A stretch of DNA of 64,000 nt. It comes from Ursus arctos. Lineage: Eukaryota > Chordata > Mammalia > Carnivora > Ursidae. Where the stretch lies: NCBI RefSeq assembly GCF_023065955.2, contig NW_026622997.1, forward strand, positions 21,618,001 to 21,682,000. Direction: 5' to 3'. The position numbers were made by a program, and so were the translations under genes. The notes beneath the pieces were generated by a model, which saw nothing but the letters and a program-made list of their open reading frames with translations, was not told the origin of the DNA and ran no database searches. This document shows, one piece after another, positions 57,011 through 64,000 of this stretch. Within the stretch, counting starts at the first letter, position 1, and every line of letters starts with the position of its first letter.

Positions 57011-58385
57011 CAAGCCCGTTGGGGGCTTGTGCCTCTGTGTCATGTTGCCTGATGATGGCTGCAATTGCATGCAGGGGAGGTGATGAGCCTGTTCTTGGCA
57101 AGGTGTAAACCATCCATCCCACTCCAAGTTTATAGGACTTCTGCTGTCTCACCTTCCTTTCCCCGCAACCTGCTCTCAGAGGATGATGTGATGTGAGACT
57201 ATTTGTGAATTTCAGCCTGTGTATTTCTATTCTTTTCACTTTTCACTGGGGACTAGAGGGAGTTGTGCAAAGGTTTGAGGCTTCTTAAAGCAGATGAGGG
57301 AGGGGCAGTTAGAAAGAGGGGAAGGAGGAAACGCCCATGTGAGTTCTCCTTGGAGCTAAGACTGAGGTATCTCCAAGTCTGTAAGGACATGTTTGGCATA
57401 GCCAGTGTCAGAGGACTTTCTCTCCATGTGAACACTGTGGGAGCCACTGATGAGTTAGGAGACAAACTTCAAAGGAGGAAAGTAGCACAAGCAAATTGCT
57501 GCTTAAAAGCTTGGATATGGCAGGAATCAGGTGGGTTCACAGCAGTAAAAATATAATCGGATGGTCACTGTCCATCTGTCACTGCCACTAATAGAACAGG
57601 GTGAAATGGCTTGAGAGTAGATACTGCCCCTGACCTCACTGTGTATAGGGCCACAGGCAGAGAATACGTACCTGGGCATGTGTATCTGGGAGAAGGGGGC
57701 ACCACAGTATTGAAGCATTGAGGGGAGGGGGTGAGGGCACTTTCTAGCAAGGGGTGTAGAAAAACCCATGAAGGGACAGGAAGGAGACAGGAGTTCAAAG
57801 TCTAATAGAAAAGGCATTGAGCATGTCAGCAAGGGTCCTGTGTGCCTGGGAAGGTTTTCTGTACAGCCATTCTTGATTAGGCTCAGACCACGTGGGAATA
57901 CAATGTTTAAAAGAGACAAACATCACTGTTTTCAAATCCTTGCTATCACTCTTGGATCAGAAGCTTGTTTGTAGGTGGATACTGGACAGCAGATTAACTG
58001 ATTCTAGTAGTTACCCTGTTGTGGGGAGTCTCCTAAAATGCTTCCTCTTCTTTTGAGGACTCGCTCAGTGCTCAGAAGGGGTCAAAGCTGGAGCGGTCAG
58101 ACCTCTCAGAATTCAACTGAACGAGGCTAGGAAAAGCAGAGACAGATACTACTAGATGTTGGCGACATTGCATTTCCCCTTTCCTCCTCAAAGCTTACCA
58201 AAACTTCTCTGTCTCAGGTACTGTACCATCCAGACCTAGCCATTCATTCCGGAGCTAAACAATGAACTTGGCAGGAGCGTGGGGCTAACTAGACTGCCTC
58301 ATAATCAGAAAACATTTGGCACAGAAGTGGAAACGGGCAAGAGAAGTGAATTTCCTGAAAGGAATGGGGAAGTTGAATATCAGGG
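57011..58385. other. Unique non-coding stretch
   Basis: No repeat or exon recognised. Overlapping frames near 57253-57919 occur on both strands and show no family signature. Confidence 0.35.
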
Positions 58386-58398
58386 GTGTGTGTGTGTG

Positions 58399-58469
<71 letters not shown>

Positions 58470-58488
58470 CAGAGACAGAGACAGAGGC
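58386..58488. repeat. Compound microsatellite (GT)n(GA)n(ACAGAG)n
   Basis: A GT run from about 58386 to 58431 with one GC interruption, then a GA run to about 58468, then ACAGAG units to 58487. The 'CVCVCV...ERERER' frames here are the repeat itself. Confidence 0.97.
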
Positions 58489-60559
58489 AGAATTAGCCAA
58501 CTTGAAATACCGTCCTATAGGAAATGGAATTCCAAGGCTGAGGCTATATTACACAGCCTCTTCTCTGTGTATGTTCCTGAAAGTTCCTGTAATTCTCTCC
58601 ACCACGGTCAGAAAATTATTGCCCCTCAATGGCCTGTATAGTCTTCACCGTTACTAAGGATTTTCAAGACTATTCAACTCCTCAACCTTCTTTTCCCTAA
58701 TCAATGACATTTGCATCAGTGGATTGCGTGTTTATTTTTTGGTTGGAACTTGTCTTTTTGAATTCCGTTGGCATTTGCTTCCATGTTTTGAAAAAGTTTT
58801 TGAGACTGTAATCCTCTCCTTTGCTATTTTTAATGCTTTAAAGTGTATACTGTTGAGTCAACAGTGACAGTTGAGTTTTGCTGCTCGCTATTTTTGATTT
58901 GAACTTTGCACTTCATTCTAAATCTTCATGGCGGATTTGGGCCCTTTAAGTACGAAATGTCGTTGATCTTTTGCCTGTTGGTGGGCCCCACATTGTTTTC
59001 CCAGAGTCTAAGTTGAATGCTGATTCTTTTTCTTAGGGCTTTTCTCAGGGAGGTTTCGAGGGGTGGGAGTTGGTGTTTAGATTTACTCACAGATTTCACT
59101 GTGCTTCTTAAAATTTCCATTTCAGATTTCTTCTACCATTTAACATTTACTTTCTCCACTTTTTTTTTTCTTTTCTGGGGTCTCTTTCCTAATTCGTGTA
59201 TTTATTCTTTCTTCGGTATGGTTGGAAACTGTGCACTGGGATTTCAACATTTATCCTCGTTTTGCAATTTGTATTTTTAAAATTATTTTGCAATTTGTAT
59301 TTTTACTTTGTTGCAACTCCAAATTGCATCAATGCCTATTCCTGCCCTTGGGATATAGATTTATAAACCATTTAGATTTACTTATTTGCTCATTTCTTCT
59401 TCATTTTCATCATAGAATCCACGGGTTCAAAAGGGCAAGCAGATGGTGGTCCCCAAAAGCCTTTGCCATTCATTTGTGATTCTCTGGTCACTTTCTCACT
59501 TGGGCTTCCCTTGGCATGTTCCTCTTGGCTCAGGTCTCCCTGCCAGCGAGTTTGGGGACAATGAGAAAAGAAGCTTGAAATCTATCACAGGGTGGGAAGA
59601 AAATCCTAGGAAGAGCACAACTTCATTTTGTGGTGAGGTGGGGACAGGTGGAGGCAAGCAGGCAGAACAGGGTCGCTCTTGCCCCTCCACCAGCTCTGGC
59701 CTCATTCGGCACACACAGTTGTTCTCAGCTTTGTAGACCCTGGAACGTCCTCAGGAGCCCTGAAGCTTTAATTGTTTGTGTTTCTTCTGTTACTAATAAC
59801 ATATTTAAAATCCCTGGCCACTGACAGCTCCACACTTTTTTGGTCCATGTGAAACCTACCCATTTTTCTCTTGATTATATCTACTTCTTGATTTTGTCTT
59901 TTGGAAGCAAATATATATAATTTTTTTTTTTTTAACAGAGCTAATGAGAACTGGAGTATATGGATAGTTAACACATTGAGTTTGTGTTGACTAACAAACC
60001 TGGCTAGGACGAATATTAGTTTTGAGACGGTGAATGAGAAAAAATGGGGAATCGTGTTTATTTGATCTGTGCAGACAATCTGCTTACCTTGAAACTTTGT
60101 CTTAGGTGGTCCTTTACGTTGACTGGTAAACAAAGCCACTCATGGCTACGTTCTATTTTACTTTGTTCCATGTCGATGCAGAAAACATAGTGCTTCCTTT
60201 CCCATCTTGATGGCAGATAATTCAGACTAACCTGGTGTCATCCTTGGTAATACGACGATGACTTGAATATGAAATCATAATAGGACGAATACTCTAATTG
60301 AAGTTCCCAAGCACTAACTATTTGCTTAAAGCTAGAGGGGGGTAAAATTCAGTGCTTTGAGCAATTCTGTTGAAAAGGTAATGTGTCTGCATGTAAAATG
60401 CTGGCCTAGCTGTTCCTATCTTTTAGTAGATGTGCCGGTCCTCCCTTGCTTTCCAGCCCTTCCCAAATCAAGTACTATTTTGAGCAAAATGTGAAACATG
60501 TCCTCTTGGATCACTTGGAAATTAAATTTTCAAATTATGTCAATAGGGATATCTGCAGA
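58489..60559. other. Unique non-coding stretch
   Basis: 2 kb without a recognised repeat. A short direct repeat 'ttttgcaatttgtattttta' occurs twice at about 59260-59305. A T-run lies at about 59922-59933. No coding exon is recognised. Confidence 0.35.
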
Positions 60560-60645
60560 ATTTTGGTTTTGGGAATGACAGAGAAACAGTGAACAGGTAC
60601 AATAAGTATCAGGCACATAGCAGGTGCTCAGTAGCTCTCAGCTTT
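60560..60645 (+). repeat. MIR SINE 3' fragment
   Basis: 'atcaggcacatagcaggtgc' and 'tcagtagctctc' are the plus-strand MIR 3' end. Confidence 0.65.
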
Positions 60646-61599
60646 ATAAATAAATGTGGATGCCGAGCACACAGGCAGAAACAAAGGCAATAGTATGAAA
60701 GCATATGCCTGCACCACTCCCATGGCACAAAGGAGTAAAGGTGACGAAATACCATGTGTAGGAAGTAATCTCAAATCAGTTGCAGTCTGTCCTTCTGAAA
60801 CTGAGAACTTTTTACAACATAACAGAGCTAACTGGACTGGACACGAACTTTCAGTGGTGGTCATGGTCAGAGGTGAGCAAATGACACGCCAGTTTCAAAA
60901 TCTTGTTCTTCTCTTTTGGTCAAGCTTTTATTCTTTATGTTAAATGCTTTATACTCTTCAGTTTGGGGAAAGTTCTATTTTTCAGGAAAAAGAGCACTGA
61001 ACTAAAACTTAGCCAAAGATACTCTGAATTTTCCAGTGTTCTCATTGTGCTCACACGTTGCATCTGGGCTTCTTCATACACCCCACCCCCCACTTCTCGT
61101 GGTTCAACGTCATTTAAAAGTCAAGTGAAAAACTTTTCTTTTTTTCCCTGGGAAAGGAGTGAACCCTTCATTCCAATGTTGCTTCTTTGATGAGTGGAGG
61201 ATGCTTTCATTATCCTTTCCAGGCACTGGGTCTGTTCATTCAAACTTAATCTATGACATTACTAAATAACAAGCATCCTCATTATAATTGTAGAGGACTA
61301 GATAGAAAAATTGGGTCTTGACCTTGTGCCCCAAGGACCAATAAAGTCGCAGTCATTTAGAGATAGTTCCGGAGTCAAAGGTTCCCCATTTAAAATGCCC
61401 ACATCCAATTCTTTAGAGTTCAGCTTGGTATCATTAGCTGAGTCTTCCTGCCCTGTCTCAAGAGACAGAGACCAGCTCTCAAGCCGCATTTGTCGTAATT
61501 GCCTTGTTTGTATTAACGTCCCCAGAACTTTAATTTAACTTGTTTGGAAAGGTTCGTTTTTCTTTGTTCTGCCTCTAGGTCCCCAAATGATTTGACCTT
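60646..61599. other. Unique non-coding stretch
   Basis: Nothing recognised. Frames at 60656-61190 have no family features. Confidence 0.35.
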
Positions 61600-62085
61600 C
61601 TCTTGCACATCACTCCTCTCTGGACCCGGCCTTTCTCTGTGCCTTGGCTCCTAAGAGTTTTCAGCTCTGGCTGCAGAACACCGTAAAAATGGGTGGAAAT
61701 ATTTGGAATGATTTTTCCATCCTCCCGTCCCACTTCCCTCTTTCAAGCATGACTGTTTTCTTCCTGTCCCTGCCCTGAGCCTTCTCCTCTCTGTGCCTTT
61801 GCCCATGAGGCTAACTCTGCCTCCGAGTTCTCCCTGCCCCGGCCATTTAAATTTCTAACCATTCTTCATTGGTCAGCTAGTAGTTCTCCCTCTCCATGAA
61901 ATCCTTCTGGATTCTTGTAACTGGAGACACATGATCCCTCCTCTGAACTTCCATGGCTATCCTGTGCCCCCTCATGGAGATTGCCATGCGCCGTTTGGGT
62001 TACTCTGATCCGGTTTTGGGGCTTATTTCCCAGCATTCCTGGGCTGTAAGCTTTTTAGGAGGCTGCACTTGGCTTCCTTGATGGT
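61600..62085 (+). repeat. L2 LINE 3' region
   Basis: 'cttctcctctctgtgccttt', 'gcccatgaggctaactctgc', 'ctctccatgaaatccttct', 'tcctctgaacttccatggct', 'gggctgtaagctttttagga' follow the L2 3' region in order on the plus strand. Confidence 0.75.
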
Positions 62086-63311
62086 TTCCAACCAAGAGCC
62101 CTCAGAGAAGTTGCTCAAAGGGGTTTATTGCAGGAAGACATCATTACACCTTGGAATAAAGTGATCTGTTTACTAGAATAATATTTTTTTTTCTTATTTT
62201 TCAACTGGATTTTGAAGTTACATAGACACAGCCAACATCTCATGCAAAATGATTTCCACCTCTTCCCAAGACAGGATCTGTAAACCATCCAGATCGTAAG
62301 GACAGAGAAGCACAGGTGTATTTGGAGGTGCGTGTCTGTGCTTTGGGGGAAATAGAGGTTGAAGTTTTGGTAAACTGGTTTAAAAATAATGACCTCGTCG
62401 TGTGTGTGGCCCATTATTTTATGCAAAGTATTTTGTGTCTTGGGATAGATCGTCTTTGTGTTCTCTGAAACCTGAGACGTATATCACCCCCTACAGGTTT
62501 GGCTTCAATCCAGATTTCCTGGAGTTACAGCTCTGCCCCTGAGGTGCTGACTCACCAGCACTCTTAACTCTGGTTAAATTTTCTGGCACCAGGATATATA
62601 TTGTAGCTTTTTTTTGGTCTCCGAAGAATACATATTCACATCAGAGAAGAGCTTTCTCCAACTTCTTTGCCCTCAGTGCTCACTAATTCCAAAGTAATTT
62701 TATAGCTGATGGAAATAGTTCTGCAGCCTCCGAGTTAAATTTAATTGTTGTTTCACAAACTTCCAATGAAATTCTGCTTTCCTCTTTGGGAAATAAGGGA
62801 TCTCTATGTCACAAACTCTCCTGATAACTTAATAAAACTTCAGTAGTAAATTTAGACATAAAGAAATTCTATTCGGAGAATCCGCCCACTGCATGTAGCA
62901 AAGTTATCTGTGAAAAGAAAATCCAGAGTCTTAAAGCATGGACCCCGCCCTCAAGACCTCAACAGATATTTAAAAAAAAAATGTGACACTGTACTATGTC
63001 TTAAAGGAATATAATGTTGGTATTATGAATAAAGAAAATACAAAATGAGGTATTTAGTAATCTCACAAGAATATTGTCACAGTGAGATAATGTGCTTACA
63101 AAACTTAGAGATAACTTGACAAAACGGACATTTCTGTTGAACGGGGATGTCAGTGGTAGTTACAGTATATGACTATGGTGTGGAATAAGTGAGTTATTAG
63201 AGAAGAGGCATTCGGAGCTCTGGTTGACACAGGCTGAGCACTGCTAGTTATTTTCATTGACCACTTTTCATCTTGATGAGCTTTTCAAAGCTCTTAACAC
63301 ATGGTGGTTCA
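62086..63311. other. Unique non-coding stretch
   Basis: 1.2 kb of AT-rich sequence, no repeat family or exon recognised. An A-run lies at about 62971-62980. Confidence 0.35.
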
Positions 63312-63529
63312 ATTGCCACTATTTTTTTTTTTTTTAAGATTTATTGATTATTAGAGAGAGACAGCCAGCGAGAGAGGGAACACAAGCAGGGGGAGTGGGA
63401 GAGGAAGAAGCAGGCTCATAGCAGAGGAGCCTGATGTGGGGCTCGATCCCGGAACGCCAGGATCACGCCCTGAGCCGAAGGCAGATGCTTAACGACTGCG
63501 CCACCCAGGCACCCCTATTGCCAGTATTT
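63312..63529 (-). mobile_element. Young Can-SINE with 13-bp TSD
   Basis: The body, about 63325-63516, has the 'gacagccagcgagagaggga' and 'agcctgatgtggggctcgat' subtype marks and the head complement 'gccacccaggcacccc'. 'attgccactattt' (63312-63324) and 'attgccagtattt' (63517-63529) form a duplication with one mismatch. The tail region lacks the usual TTCGACAGA block, a small deletion. Confidence 0.95.
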
Positions 63530-64000
63530 CTCAGGTAGGAAGGAGGCTCTGGTGATAGTCCTTCCAAGTACATAAAGTATGTGAAACGAAGGATTATGTC
63601 CCCAGAGCTATGGAGCTATCGACCTTAAGAAAGATTCTTCACACTTCGCTATGTGCTCACTACAACTTAACCAAAGGAAGAAAACTAGTATCAAACACGC
63701 ATTCTGCACACAACCAGTGTTTGATGAACTTTCGAAGGCTCACGTGAAGCACGCAGATCTTAGATGCCACATAATCCTCAGATCCCTGTATAAATTCACC
63801 ATATGACTTTGTTCCACTGTGAATAAGAGGACCTGAGTCTTTCTGGATGACCCAAATCAGACCCGAGGAACAAACCCTTTGTTGTTGCTATCATTATGTT
63901 GGTGATAGATAATGTAGGTGCAGTCTCTCACTCCCTATTTTCACAGCGTGGTCAGAGTTTTACAGTGGGGATAGTCTAGCTGTGTGACTTTGAACCAGTG
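63530..64000. other. Unique non-coding stretch to the window end
   Basis: No repeat, exon or RNA gene recognised. Confidence 0.35.

Noticed and set aside
58285..58657. Frames with long Cys-Val, Glu-Arg or Thr-His repeats
   Set aside because: Direct translations of the GT/GA microsatellite.

Overview
This is non-coding mammalian nuclear DNA, and I find no intact protein-coding gene in it. The organism is a carnivoran, most likely a caniform of the bear/panda or seal type. The evidence is thirteen tRNA-Lys-derived Can-SINEs with the carnivore head ('cacctgggtggctcag' and its complement), several of the 'cgacagagatagagacagcc' subtype that I associate with arctoid carnivores, plus a young carnivore L1 family present as one full-length and four truncated copies. 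The narrower species placement is inference.

Layout. 1-31 kb is mostly unique, AT-rich sequence holding scattered old repeats (MIR, L2, MER5A, another hAT-Charlie MITE, MLT1, Tigger-type DNA transposons), ten Can-SINEs and one young truncated L1 (23.7-24.5 kb). 31.9-37.9 kb is a complete L1 on the minus strand, bounded by a perfect 16-bp target-site duplication. It has a CpG-rich 5' UTR, a broken ORF1, an ORF2 broken into at least six reading-frame blocks, and a 3' UTR. 38.0-43.9 kb is an older minus-strand L1M complex into which Can-SINEs and two pieces of young L1 3' UTR have been inserted. 43.9-64 kb is again mostly unique, with an L1M 3' end, a probable HAL1 remnant, MIR and L2 fossils (one with a recognisable reverse-transcriptase fragment), a second hAT MITE, a second young plus-strand L1 tail (54.1-54.6 kb), a compound microsatellite and one more young SINE.

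How the parts relate. Nesting gives an order of events. MIR and L2 came first; Tigger elements entered a MIR and the L1M complex formed; Can-SINEs and the young L1 family came last. The young L1 copies and several SINEs share the L1 mark of 13-17 bp target-site duplications, consistent with one L1 machinery mobilising both. All L1 ORFs here are dead by frameshifts and stops.

No new enzymatic or defence system is visible. The observations most worth checking are a 63-codon open frame downstream of ORF2 in the young L1 3' UTR that stays open in three copies, antisense open frames in the full-length L1 5' UTR, an AT-rich palindrome beside clustered ATCAAT motifs near 55.8 kb, and a few unique segments that look like candidate conserved non-coding elements. 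Repeat family names are from pattern recognition without a database search, and boundaries of old repeats are approximate.
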